NCBI GenBank assembly: GCA_012514535.1
Contig: JAAZAA010000040.1
Location: forward strand, 1-35,649
DNA: 35,649 nucleotides
DNA from: Myxococcales bacterium
Lineage (GTDB): Bacteria > Myxococcota_A > Polyangia > Polyangiales > Polyangiaceae
Direction of reading: 5' to 3'
In this document: piece after piece, positions 1 through 7,635 of the stretch
Position numbering within the stretch: position 1 is the stretch's first letter
Layout: the number at the start of each line of letters is the position of its first letter
Made by a program: the position numbers and the translations under genes
The notes under the pieces: model-generated
Databases searched by the model: none
What the model saw: the letters and a program-made list of their open reading frames with translations, nothing else
Told to the model about the DNA's origin: nothing

Positions 1-52
1 GGGAGAGAACGGGGCGCTGCAACGACGCGAGCTCGAGAGGGCGCGCCGAGCC

Positions 53-3040
53 TCACTCCAGGGAGAACGCTTGCACGCCATACGCGCCCAGGGCGCAGTA
101 GGCCGTGTCTTCGGTGACCTCCAGGGCTCTGCAGGAGTAGCCCCCCATCGGGAGCGTCCGGGTCGTGGGTGCCTCCGGATCCGTCGTGTCGACGATGGTG
201 AGCGCACCCGACGCCGAGAGGAACGCCCGCTCGTCGCGGGCCACGAGCGCGCCCCACGCGTCGGGGGAGCCGGTGATCACCTCCGGGAGGGGCTCGATCT
301 TCCCCCGCGCGGAGAACGCAAAGCCCTGCACCATGGCCGCGCCGGACTTGCGGTCGTGCCGGCTGATGAAGACGCGCGTCTTCGTGGCCGCGATGTTCCC
401 CGCCAACTGGTCGCCTCGATCGAGGATCACCGTGTCGATGAGGCGAGCCACCTCGCCCTCCAGCTGGAGGGTGTTCAGACGGCGGCGATAGACGCGGCAG
501 GTGTCGCCGTCGAAGTAGCCGACGCACTCCTCCCAAGAGCGCGCGCTCTGTTCCTCCAGGAGGTAGTCGACCGTGACGATCCGCCCCGAGGCGACGTCGA
601 AGTCCAGGAGCGACCCGGGGATGTTCACCGGCTCCAGCAGCACGGGGTTCTCCGGATCACTGACGTCGAGTCGATCGAGGTAATACCGCACCCGGTCCGT
701 GCCATCCCGCACCGGGACCTCGTGCTGACTGACGATCACGTCTCCGGACACCAGCGCCGCTTGCCCGGAGCCACCGAAGAAGCCTCCCCACCAGCCCCAG
801 CCAGCGTCGATGGCGCAGCCCGGCACCCCATACCCGAACCCGCCGGACGCGATGGACCGGGGGAGCTTCACCGTGGCGACGACCTGCGGGGCCGTCGGGT
901 CATTGAGCGCGATGACGTCGTAGGACAGCCGCACTTCGGCTCGATTCCCCGACGGATCGGGAATGTAGTGTCCCTTGCTGCGCCCCACGAGCAAGGCGCG
1001 TTCCGTCTTCGTGATGTTCGTGAAGGATTCTTCGGGATCGTTGGAGTCCAAGGCGAAGGAGCCGACGAGCGCCGGCTTCGTGCGCTTGCTGATGTCGACG
1101 ATGTAGATGCGGATGCGCTCGAGATACTCACCTCCGTCCCCGTCGCCCTCCCACTCGTAGGAGCGCTGTGGGAGGTAGGCGTGATCCCCGTGAACGAACA
1201 CCTGACCCGTCCAGTAGGAGAGCCCCTGGCACAGCTCGGAGTCATCGCTGACGACGGAGGAGAGGTCGAGGCTGCCCAGCGCCGTCGCCTCGTGGACGCG
1301 ATCGAGGGCGGCGAAGTCCAGCTGCGTCTCGCGGGTCCACCAGTTGGTCCCGAAGCGGAGCATGGCGTCCCCCAGCGCTCGGATGTCCTGGATGTCACGG
1401 GCGATGTCGAGGCGGTCGAGCGCCTCGGGTGCGTCACGGTCGGAGATGTCGAAGGTCTGCACGGCGTCGTCGGAGACGCCGAGCACCGTGTCCTCCCCGA
1501 GGAGCAGCGCGCGCCGGGCATCTCCCACCTGCGGCGCGACGCCGCGGAGAGTCAGGTCGTCCTCGGTCATGTCGACGAGCTGGATCCCGCTCTGATAGCC
1601 GCTGTAGTAGTAGCTGCACTCCGTGCCGTCGCGCGAATAGCCGGAGAACGGCACGAGGATCAGATCCGCCTCGGGGACGATGTTGAACGCCTTGTGGATG
1701 CGATCCTGATCCTCCGCGAAGTTCGCCCAGTCGCCGCCAAAGTTCACCCGCGCCAGCTGCCGGGGATCGGTCATGTCGCTCACGTCGAAGAGCGACACGT
1801 GCAGGGCACCGCCGGACACGGTGTCATCGAAGCCCAGGGCGTAGATGCGGTCACCACGAGGTTCCATGTGGTAGACCCAGCCCGGGATCTCGAGCTCACC
1901 GAGCTGCACCGGCTCGGCAGGATCCGTGAGGTCGAAGGTAAACAGGGGGTCCGTCTGCTCGAAGGTGATCGCGTAGGCGCGCGGACCGTCGAAGCGGACG
2001 CTGCGCAGGACCTCTGGACGGGGCAGCACCACGTCCAGGGCCCCCACCTGCTCGATGGCGTTCGCGGAGGTCACCTCGAAGGTCTCGATCCGAGGTGGGA
2101 CCCCGGAGTTCCAGCCACCCGGTTGGCTGATCACCCGCAGCACCCCCTGGTACTCATCCATCTGCCAGCGGCTGTCGATGGGGCCCGCCACCGAGAGCTG
2201 CGCCCCCACCTCGAGCGCCCCGCTCGGATCGGAGATGTCCACCACGTCGATGATCCCGGGAGCGTCGGCCGTGGACCAGGAGCGACCGGACACGTAGATG
2301 CGCTCGGGGGTCACGGAGATGCTGCGTGTCCCGAGCCAGTACGCGTCCTCCACCTCGAAGCGCACGTGATCGAGGAGCGCGAAGTTCACCGGATCGGACA
2401 TGTCGAAGGAGGCCACGCGCGTGTTGGCCTTCGTATCGCAGCCCCAGCAATAGCCGTTCTCGTGGGTGACGAGGTAGAGGACGTCACCGACCTTGCGTGA
2501 ATCGGAGATCGTTCCAGGGATCTCTTCGTCCCCGAGCAGCTGGATCGCGGCGGGGTCGCTGACGTCCAGCGCCTGGACGCGGCTCGCCACATCGTAGGAG
2601 TAGCCGGACTCGTCGTACGAGTAGATGCCCCACCCGTTGTACATGACGTAGGCGCGGTCGTCCTCGAGGTACATCTCGAACGGGATCGCGCCGGTGCGAT
2701 AGCTCCCCAAGAGGCGCAGCGCTCCCGGATCGCTCACATCCACGACGCTCAGCCCCGAGTACCGTGACAGCGCGTACAGGCGCGTGCCGTCGAGCCGGAC
2801 GATGTCCGCCTCCGCGATGGCCCGTGCGGCGCTCCCCTCGTCCCCGCGACTGACGGGCGCCCCTGAGTCGAGGCTCGCATCTCCGCTGATCGCCTCGCCT
2901 CCCGCTCGTGGCAGGTGGGACAGAAAGGAGGTCTCGCCTTCCGCCGGGGGGCGCTCGGACCCCTCACAACCACAGGCCAGGAGGGCGAAGGCGATGGGAA
3001 CCAGGGAGCGCGACCAAACGTGGGGAGGGGTGAAAGCCAT
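53..3040 (-). CDS. Secreted beta-propeller (LVIVD-type) lipoprotein, 995 aa
   Basis: The N-terminus has a hydrophobic signal segment (about residues 10-22) ending in Leu-Leu-Ala-Cys at 20-23, so it is probably a lipoprotein anchored through C23; a second Cys lies at 25. The rest is built from many repeats of the type 'V-D-[IV]-S-D-P-x-x-P-x-x-[LV]-G', the signature of LVIVD/beta-propeller surface proteins. Examples near residues 98-110, 160-170, 265-275 and 800-812 suggest more than one propeller. No catalytic motif is visible, so a binding or structural role at the cell surface is inferred from the family. Cysteines in the last third may form disulfides. It is transcribed away from arfB and has no same-strand neighbour within the window. 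The ATG at 3040 is preceded by a G-rich stretch (TGGGGGT) directly before the start. Family assignment is good; the ligand is unknown. Confidence 0.85.
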   Translation of the reverse strand: MAFTPPHVWSRSLVPIAFALLACGCEGSERPPAEGETSFLSHLPRAGGEAISGDASLDSGAPVSRGDEGSAARAIAEADIVRLDGTRLYALSRYSGLSVVDVSDPGALRLLGSYRTGAIPFEMYLEDDRAYVMYNGWGIYSYDESGYSYDVASRVQALDVSDPAAIQLLGDEEIPGTISDSRKVGDVLYLVTHENGYCWGCDTKANTRVASFDMSDPVNFALLDHVRFEVEDAYWLGTRSISVTPERIYVSGRSWSTADAPGIIDVVDISDPSGALEVGAQLSVAGPIDSRWQMDEYQGVLRVISQPGGWNSGVPPRIETFEVTSANAIEQVGALDVVLPRPEVLRSVRFDGPRAYAITFEQTDPLFTFDLTDPAEPVQLGELEIPGWVYHMEPRGDRIYALGFDDTVSGGALHVSLFDVSDMTDPRQLARVNFGGDWANFAEDQDRIHKAFNIVPEADLILVPFSGYSRDGTECSYYYSGYQSGIQLVDMTEDDLTLRGVAPQVGDARRALLLGEDTVLGVSDDAVQTFDISDRDAPEALDRLDIARDIQDIRALGDAMLRFGTNWWTRETQLDFAALDRVHEATALGSLDLSSVVSDDSELCQGLSYWTGQVFVHGDHAYLPQRSYEWEGDGDGGEYLERIRIYIVDISKRTKPALVGSFALDSNDPEESFTNITKTERALLVGRSKGHYIPDPSGNRAEVRLSYDVIALNDPTAPQVVATVKLPRSIASGGFGYGVPGCAIDAGWGWWGGFFGGSGQAALVSGDVIVSQHEVPVRDGTDRVRYYLDRLDVSDPENPVLLEPVNIPGSLLDFDVASGRIVTVDYLLEEQSARSWEECVGYFDGDTCRVYRRRLNTLQLEGEVARLIDTVILDRGDQLAGNIAATKTRVFISRHDRKSGAAMVQGFAFSARGKIEPLPEVITGSPDAWGALVARDERAFLSASGALTIVDTTDPEAPTTRTLPMGGYSCRALEVTEDTAYCALGAYGVQAFSLE

Positions 3041-3123
3041 ACCCCCAGGTCAGCAAGAAGCCTGCCAAGTGTCGGAAGCGGCGGCTCCTCCGCACTTGCC
3101 CGTGCCTCCGTTTACGCGGACGA

Positions 3124-3169
3124 GGGGCACCAGAGGGCACCAGAGCGCGACCTGGCACATACCGGCACA
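3124..3169. repeat. Four GGCAC boxes in the divergent lipoprotein/arfB region
   Basis: GGCAC occurs at 3126-3130, 3136-3140, 3154-3158 and 3164-3168, so two pairs are each spaced exactly 10 bp apart, one helical turn. The first pair lies in a perfect 10-bp tandem duplication, GGGCACCAGA at 3125-3134 and 3135-3144. The array sits between divergent start codons, which fits a protein-binding site; this is an inference. Confidence 0.4.
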
Positions 3170-3278
3170 CTTTGAGCCTCGACCCCGGAGCGCCGCCCCT
3201 CGCCCCCAGTCGCCCCCGAGTGGATTTCAGGAGGTGGGGTTCGCCACCACGAGCGTGCTCGCGCCTCCGGAACGAGCT

Positions 3279-3285
3279 AGGGAGG
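3279..3285 (+). promoter_or_regulatory. Ribosome binding site of arfB
   Basis: AGGGAGG lies 4 nt before the GTG at 3290. It is one of the strongest Shine-Dalgarno matches in the window and is what selects the GTG start. Confidence 0.7.
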
Positions 3286-3289
3286 CGCC

Positions 3290-3712
3290 GTGGCCGAGCT
3301 CCTCCCCATCACGCCGGACCTGCACGTGCCCGGGCACGAGCTGCGCTGGCACGCGGTCCGCTCCGGTGGACCGGGAGGCCAGAACGTCAACAAGGTCGCC
3401 ACGAAGATCGAGCTGCGCTTCTGCGTCCAGCAGAGCTCCCTGCCCGAGCCCGTGCGGCTGCGGCTCATGGAGCGGGCTCGTCACCGCGTCACCGCCGACG
3501 GTGATCTCGTCATCGTCTGCGACGAGACGCGCTCTCGAGCCCAGAACCTCGAGCGCGCCCGCTGCAAACTCGCGGAGCTGATCCGCGGAGCGCTCCCGCC
3601 GCCGAAGCAACGCCGCAAGACGCGCCCCACGCGCGCCTCCGTCGCCCGCCGCCTCGACGCCAAGGCTCGCCTCAAAGCGAAGAAGGCCGCGCGCAGGCCG
3701 CCGACGGACTGA
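3290..3712 (+). CDS. arfB: Alternative ribosome-rescue peptidyl-tRNA hydrolase ArfB (YaeJ family)
   Basis: A 140-residue class-I release-factor-like protein. The catalytic GGQ is at residues 29-31 in the context GGPGGQNVNK, and the family's second-strand pattern (T-K-I-E-L-R-F) follows. The C-terminal third is a basic Lys/Arg-rich tail, which in ArfB enters the empty mRNA channel of stalled ribosomes so that GGQ can hydrolyse the peptidyl-tRNA. There is no stop-codon-recognition domain, and the length matches ArfB rather than RF1/RF2. The GTG start is chosen because of the AGGGAGG 4 nt upstream. It diverges from the lipoprotein gene, and a hairpin follows the stop codon, so it may be monocistronic. 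Confidence 0.92.
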   Translation: MAELLPITPDLHVPGHELRWHAVRSGGPGGQNVNKVATKIELRFCVQQSSLPEPVRLRLMERARHRVTADGDLVIVCDETRSRAQNLERARCKLAELIRGALPPPKQRRKTRPTRASVARRLDAKARLKAKKAARRPPTD

Positions 3713-3715
3713 CCG

Positions 3716-3741
3716 GGAGCCCGCGACGCGGGGCCGGCTCC
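3716..3741 (+). terminator. Hairpin after arfB
   Basis: Just past the arfB stop, CCCGC and GCGGG can pair around a 3-nt loop, extended outward by GGAG/CTCC. A short T-run (TTT at 3748-3750) follows after some GC-rich bases. This is a plausible but imperfect intrinsic terminator. Confidence 0.35.
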
Positions 3742-3765
3742 TGGGCCTTTCCGCGGAGAATCGGC

Positions 3766-3775
3766 GTGCTAGCGT
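3766..3775 (+). promoter_or_regulatory. Extended -10 element upstream of serB
   Basis: GTGCTAGCGT contains TGC-TAGCGT, an extended -10 shape (TGn-TAnnnT), ending 9 nt before the serB ATG. No convincing -35 is seen. The same 10-mer occurs upstream of the gene starting at 33825 on the other strand, which strengthens the call. Confidence 0.45.
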
Positions 3776-3784
3776 ACGCGCCCC

Positions 3785-5011
3785 ATGACCGCCCCACAGC
3801 ATCCCGACCGCATCGTCCTGCACGTCGCCGGGCTCGACCGCCCGGGTGTGACGGCCCGCATCACCCAGGTGATCGCCGAGGAGAAGGCCGAGCTCGTCAA
3901 CCTCGGCCAGTCGGTGCTGCACGGTTATCTGATGTTGTCGGCGATCGTCGACATCCCCGCGGGCTCGAGCGCCCTGCGCCGCCTTCTCTTCGCCGCCGCC
4001 GAACTCGGTCTGCGCATGGAAGTCAGCGCCTTCGACGACGAGCTCCCGCCCCAGTCGCCGTACCCGGCGCCGGGGCTCTGCGTCACCATGCTGGGAGATC
4101 TCGGCGACGGGGGCTCCACCGCGACGATCACGCGGTACATCGCCGAGCGCGGGCTCAACCTCCGCGAGGTGCGCTCCCTCAGCATGGGGCGCCTCACGGG
4201 CCTCGAGCTGATCACGGATCCCCCGGGGGAAGGCATCACCAAGGCCGCCCTCACCCAGCTGCGCGGAGAGCTGCTGGAGATGGGCGGAAAGCTGGGGGTG
4301 GATCTCGCCGTCCAGCGCGACGACATCTTCCGTCGGGGCAAGCGCCTGGTGTGCATGGACGTGGACTCGACCTTCGTGAAGGGCGAGTTCATCGACGAGC
4401 TCGCGGATCTGGTGGGCGTGAAGAGCCAGGTCGCCGAGATCACCGCGCGGGCCATGCGCGGCGAGCTCGATTTCAAGGAGGCTCTGGCGGAGCGGGTGCG
4501 GCTCCTGGAGGGGCTGCCCATGTCCCGCGCCCGGGAGCTGTGCGACCGCTTCGAGCTGACCCCGGGGGCCAGCGAGCTCGTCCGCACCTTGCGCTGCCTC
4601 GGCTTCAAGGTGGGGCTCGTCAGCGGCGGTTTCGACTTCTTCGTGGAGCTCCTGAAGGAGCGCTTCGGGCTGGACTTCGCCTTCGCGAACGAGCTCGAGG
4701 TGCGCGACGATCGCCTGACGGGTCGCGTCCAGGGCACGGTGGTCGACAGCGAGCGCAAAGCTCAGGTCCTCAAGGACATGGCGCAGGTCTATCACGTGCG
4801 CATGGGGCAGACCGTCGCCGTCGGGGACGGCGCCAACGACATGCTCATGTTGCAGGCGGCGGGGCTCGGCATCGCGTTCCGCGCGAAGCCGAAGCTGCAG
4901 GAGGTCGCCCACACCAGCCTGAACTACAACGAGCGCCTCGACGCGCTGCTGTACCTGATGGGCTTCAACGCCCGGGATCTCGCCGACCTCCACGCCGGCC
5001 ACGTCTGCTGA
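3785..5011 (+). CDS. serB: Phosphoserine phosphatase SerB with N-terminal ACT domains
   Basis: This 408-residue protein catalyses the last step of L-serine synthesis, O-phospho-L-serine to serine and phosphate, in the cytoplasm. Residues 1 to about 180 form two ACT-like regulatory modules (the first begins I-V-L-H-V-A-G-L-D-R-P-G-V). The HAD catalytic domain starts near 187: D192-V-D194-S-T carries the nucleophile and acid/base, then come a Ser in LVSGGFDFF, a Lys in SERKAQVLK, and the metal-binding GDGANDM. The length fits the ACT-ACT-HAD form of SerB, which suggests feedback sensing of amino acids. An extended -10 box ends 9 nt before the ATG. The next gene starts 11 nt after the stop, so the two are probably co-transcribed. 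Confidence 0.95.
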   Translation: MTAPQHPDRIVLHVAGLDRPGVTARITQVIAEEKAELVNLGQSVLHGYLMLSAIVDIPAGSSALRRLLFAAAELGLRMEVSAFDDELPPQSPYPAPGLCVTMLGDLGDGGSTATITRYIAERGLNLREVRSLSMGRLTGLELITDPPGEGITKAALTQLRGELLEMGGKLGVDLAVQRDDIFRRGKRLVCMDVDSTFVKGEFIDELADLVGVKSQVAEITARAMRGELDFKEALAERVRLLEGLPMSRARELCDRFELTPGASELVRTLRCLGFKVGLVSGGFDFFVELLKERFGLDFAFANELEVRDDRLTGRVQGTVVDSERKAQVLKDMAQVYHVRMGQTVAVGDGANDMLMLQAAGLGIAFRAKPKLQEVAHTSLNYNERLDALLYLMGFNARDLADLHAGHVC

Positions 5012-5022
5012 AGGGGCGAACG

Positions 5023-5799
5023 ATGGCCTCGTCCGGTCCTCCCAGGAAGCGTCGCCTCGCCCTCGTCGGAGCTGCCGACGAGCTGTTGGGCATCGCTCCC
5101 CCAGCGCTCGAGCGCGCCGCCCGGAGCTGCGCGGTCGGTGACCGGACCCACCGGGGCCTGCTCTTCTTGTGCGCCACCCTGGCGCGGCGTGCGGTGACGC
5201 TCTGCCTCCCCCCGAAGGCCCGCGGGGAGCTCCTGCGGGGGCTCGACGCCGTCGACGGCTGGGCGCGCGACACCCAGTCCGCCTCGGTGGTCCGCACCCT
5301 CCGCGGCGAGTGTTTCGGCGCGGCGCCGGTCATCGAGCGACAGACCGTCGAGGTGGTCGAGGCGGCGACCGCGCAGCTCCCGCCCCAGCGTAAGACGGGA
5401 CTCGACGCGCACGCCGCCCACGTGGTGCGCCGCCACGTGGCCCTCAGCGCGCACTACACGGTCTCGGCGGTCGTGCTCTGCCTCGACGCCGTGGAGCGCC
5501 CGGCCGCCTGCGCAGAGGTCCCTCAGCAGATCGTCGGGGCCCGCGCCTACCAGACCACCGGGCTCGGCGCGGCCCGCTTCGGAGAGTTTCGAGCCAAGGC
5601 TTGGGAGCAGGCGGAGTGGGAGGCTGCGCGGGAGGGAGCGACGGCGGACCACTCGGTCGAAGCGTTGGCCCTCCAGGTCTTCCACGAGTTCCTCGGCGTG
5701 CGCTGGAAGAACCAGGCGGATCTCGAGAGCCTCGCCCAGCGCGATTTCATCCAGTGGGTGCTCCCGCCGGACGTTCGCGGCGACGGCGCGCCCCACTGA
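5023..5799 (+). CDS. Hypothetical protein co-transcribed with serB, 258 aa
   Basis: I do not recognise this protein. It is predicted to be soluble and mostly helical, with no signal peptide, membrane segment or obvious catalytic motif. Landmarks are a Cys-containing helical stretch around residues 45-60 (two Cys and a Leu-Pro-Pro), a His-rich stretch around 128-148 (H-A-A-H-V-V-R-R-H-V), and a Trp/Glu-rich region around 190-205. The ATG at 5023 is chosen because AAGGGG lies 6 nt upstream, just past the serB stop; the frame is open further upstream, but that part overlaps serB. The 11-nt spacing implies one transcript with serB. A link to serine metabolism would be guilt by association only. 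Confidence 0.75.
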   Translation: MASSGPPRKRRLALVGAADELLGIAPPALERAARSCAVGDRTHRGLLFLCATLARRAVTLCLPPKARGELLRGLDAVDGWARDTQSASVVRTLRGECFGAAPVIERQTVEVVEAATAQLPPQRKTGLDAHAAHVVRRHVALSAHYTVSAVVLCLDAVERPAACAEVPQQIVGARAYQTTGLGAARFGEFRAKAWEQAEWEAAREGATADHSVEALALQVFHEFLGVRWKNQADLESLAQRDFIQWVLPPDVRGDGAPH

Positions 5800-5891
5800 G
5801 GCGTCGCATCGAGGAGCGCCCCGCGCGCCGCGTCCGAACGACGACGCGCCCGGAGGCCATCGCACCGCCCGCCCTCGGCGCCCATCGACGA

Positions 5892-5917
5892 CCGCCCCAA
5901 GACGCCGCCCCAAGACG
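5892..5917. repeat. Perfect 13-bp tandem duplication
   Basis: CCGCCCCAAGACG is present twice in direct succession (5892-5904 and 5905-5917), in the 265-bp non-coding stretch between the serB unit and yggX. I see no other structure there; it is the 3' flank of two convergent units. Confidence 0.6.
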
Positions 5918-6064
5918 CCGAGCAGGCCTGACCTGCGCGGCATCTCTCGGTTTCGACGCTCGGTGCGGGTCCCCGTCGGCCCCAACACGTGCTCGCCCAC
6001 CACCGTCAGGATCGACGGCTCTGGCCCGCGCGACGGATCGGCAGTGGGCGACGACGCTCCTTCG

Positions 6065-6340
6065 TTACTTCTTCTCGTCGGGGACGAAATCCGGCGGCGC
6101 CGCCGACCCTTCGCCGAAGAAGTACTTGTCCATCTCCGCGTACCAGATGCGCTGGCCGTGCTCGCTCGTGACGTCGAGCCGGTACTCGTTGATCAGCATC
6201 TTCGAGTGCTCCAGCCACATCCTCCAGCCCTCCTTCGAGACGTTCTCGAAGATCCGCTGACCGACCTCACCCTTGAGCGGCGGCTTCTCCAACCCCTCCG
6301 CTTCGCGGCCCAGCTTCACACAATTGACCGTTCTACTCAT
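6065..6340 (-). CDS. yggX: Oxidative-damage protection / Fe(2+)-trafficking protein YggX
   Basis: A 91-residue protein matching the YggX family along its length. It opens M-S-R-T-V-N-C-V-K-L with the conserved N-terminal Cys (C7), then E-A-E-G-L, G-x-R-I-F-E-N-V-S-K-E-x-W and M-L-I-N-E-Y-R-L. YggX proteins are small cytosolic proteins that protect Fe-S enzymes against oxidants, and the conserved Cys is needed for this in characterised members. The frame stays open for 82 codons upstream, but the start is placed at the ATG at 6340. The family begins there, GAGGA lies 4 nt upstream, and a promoter-like TTGACC-N16-TAGGTT lies inside the would-be extension. The roughly 210-nt leader contains repeats and a palindrome (separate entries). 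Confidence 0.93.
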   Translation of the reverse strand: MSRTVNCVKLGREAEGLEKPPLKGEVGQRIFENVSKEGWRMWLEHSKMLINEYRLDVTSEHGQRIWYAEMDKYFFGEGSAAPPDFVPDEKK

Positions 6341-6421
6341 CGGTTCCTCGTTCCCACGCCACTGAACGAGCCCGGAACTCACGCCACCCGACAACCTCCG
6401 GGCGCGCCACCGAGCCTGCCC

Positions 6422-6464
6422 GGACCCAGCTCGCCTGGACCCCAGCTCGCGGGACCCCAGCTCG
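6422..6464. repeat. Three direct repeats with 15-bp period in the yggX leader
   Basis: GGACCCAGCTCG (6422-6433), GGACCCCAGCTCG (6437-6449) and GGACCCCAGCTCG (6452-6464) start exactly 15 bp apart. They lie in the 350-bp region between divergent yggX and the sensor-kinase gene, inside the predicted yggX leader and next to an 18-bp palindrome. Confidence 0.65.
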
Positions 6465-6482
6465 GCCCGGTCCCGACCGGGC
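6465..6482. promoter_or_regulatory. 18-bp perfect inverted repeat
   Basis: GCCCGGTCCCGACCGGGC is two perfect 8-bp arms around CC, immediately following the third direct repeat. In DNA it is a good operator candidate; in RNA it could form a tight hairpin in the yggX 5' leader. The function is inferred. Confidence 0.5.
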
Positions 6483-6558
6483 TCCGTCTGCCGAGGGCGA
6501 AGCCCACTCGAGCCGCGCCGCCGCGCACGAGAGCGCGGCTGACGCCGGACACGGGGGA

Positions 6559-6586
6559 AACCTAGCGAGCCACCGGCGCTGGTCAA
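6559..6586 (-). promoter_or_regulatory. Candidate yggX promoter
   Basis: Read on the minus strand: TTGACC (6586-6581), 16 nt, TAGGTT (6564-6559). The -35 matches consensus at 5 of 6 positions; the -10 is TAnnnT. It would give a leader of about 210 nt before the yggX ATG. Confidence 0.45.
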
Positions 6587-6690
6587 GCAGGAGCCTGCCG
6601 CGAAGGGGCGGAGCGCGCGGGGTCGATTCGTCCGGCGCTCCAGGGACCACGGCGGTGGTCGGGGCTGGGGCCCGTGGTTATGCTCGACTC

Positions 6691-7635
6691 GTGGCGTCCC
6701 GTGATTTGGCCGCCCTGGGTTACCGGCGGATCATCCTCCTGCTCGTCTCGCTGATCGTCGTCCCCACGGCGCTGCTGCTGACGCTGGGAGTCGTGCTGTT
6801 GTTCCTCGGGGAGGTGGAGCTCAACCTCCTCATGGGGATCCTCGTGCTCGCCCTGTCCGGGGCGGCGGTCACCGGGGTCATCCTCGTGTGGGTCTTCGTC
6901 ACGAAGGAGCACAACGTCGCCCGCATGCAGAGCGATTTCGTGTCGAACGTGTCCCACGAGCTGAGGACGCCCCTCACCTCGATCCGCCTGTTCACGGAGA
7001 CGCTCGCCCTGCGCGGCCACGATCTGGAGGCCCAGCGTCAGTGCATCGCCGCCCTGGAACGGGAGAGCACGCGGCTCCAAGAGCTCATCGACCGCCTGCT
7101 CGATTGGGGGCGCATGGAGAGCGGGCGGCGCACCTACACCTTCACCGACGTGTCGGTGCGGGAGCTCATCGACAAGGCCGTCCTCGCCTTCGAGACCGTC
7201 AAGCACCGGGACGGCGTCGAACTCGAGGTCGAGCCCCCCACCCCGGATTCGCTCGTGCGCGCGGACGGCGGCGCCCTGAACGACGCTCTGCTCAACCTCC
7301 TCACCAACGCCGCCAAGTACGGGGGAACCCCCTGTCGCGTGCGCGTCTGGTCCAGCGTCACACCGCAGCACCTGCGGATCCACGTGCGCGACGACGGGCC
7401 GGGGATCCCGCACTCCGAACACAAGCGGATCTTCCAAAAATTTTACCGCGTCGATGACCGCTTGTCCCGCGAACAGGAGGGCTCGGGGCTCGGTCTCGCC
7501 ATCGTGAAGCACGTGATGAAGGCCCACCGCGGCCGCGTCGAGCTCGAGAGCAGCCCGGGGCGCGGCAGCACGTTCTCCCTGGTCCTCCCGCGAGCCACCA
7601 CGCCCTCCCCCGAGCCGCCGACGAACGCTCCATGA
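6691..7635 (+). CDS. Sensor histidine kinase, short-loop (intramembrane-sensing) type
   Basis: The protein has two closely spaced transmembrane helices near the N-terminus, separated by only a few polar residues (G-E-V-E-L-N), so there is almost no periplasmic sensor. The HisKA domain follows directly, with the phospho-accepting His in SNVSHELRTPL (H89 with this start). The HATPase_c domain has the N box N-L-L-T-N-A-A-K-Y, G1 D-D-G-P-G-I and G2 G-S-G-L-G-L. No HAMP is evident. The layout resembles PhoR-like and intramembrane-sensing kinases, where the stimulus is sensed in the membrane or through a partner. Start: GTG at 6691, which lies 6 nt after a TATGCT box; the frame extends to another GTG at 6655. 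The stop overlaps the regulator's ATG (ATGA). Confidence 0.88.
   Translation: MASRDLAALGYRRIILLLVSLIVVPTALLLTLGVVLLFLGEVELNLLMGILVLALSGAAVTGVILVWVFVTKEHNVARMQSDFVSNVSHELRTPLTSIRLFTETLALRGHDLEAQRQCIAALERESTRLQELIDRLLDWGRMESGRRTYTFTDVSVRELIDKAVLAFETVKHRDGVELEVEPPTPDSLVRADGGALNDALLNLLTNAAKYGGTPCRVRVWSSVTPQHLRIHVRDDGPGIPHSEHKRIFQKFYRVDDRLSREQEGSGLGLAIVKHVMKAHRGRVELESSPGRGSTFSLVLPRATTPSPEPPTNAP

Noticed and set aside
71-2500. Long open frame on the plus strand opposite the beta-propeller gene
   Set aside because: The composition is His/Arg/Asp-rich noise typical of antisense frames in GC-rich DNA; the minus-strand frame has a signal peptide and family repeats. The same reasoning excludes the long antisense frames opposite serB, the GAF kinase, the debranching enzyme, the Ser/Thr kinase and the membrane sensor kinase.
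6341-6586. N-terminal extension of YggX by 82 residues
   Set aside because: It is Arg/Gly/Ser-rich without homology to the family, a good Shine-Dalgarno sequence precedes the internal ATG, and a promoter-like element lies within it.
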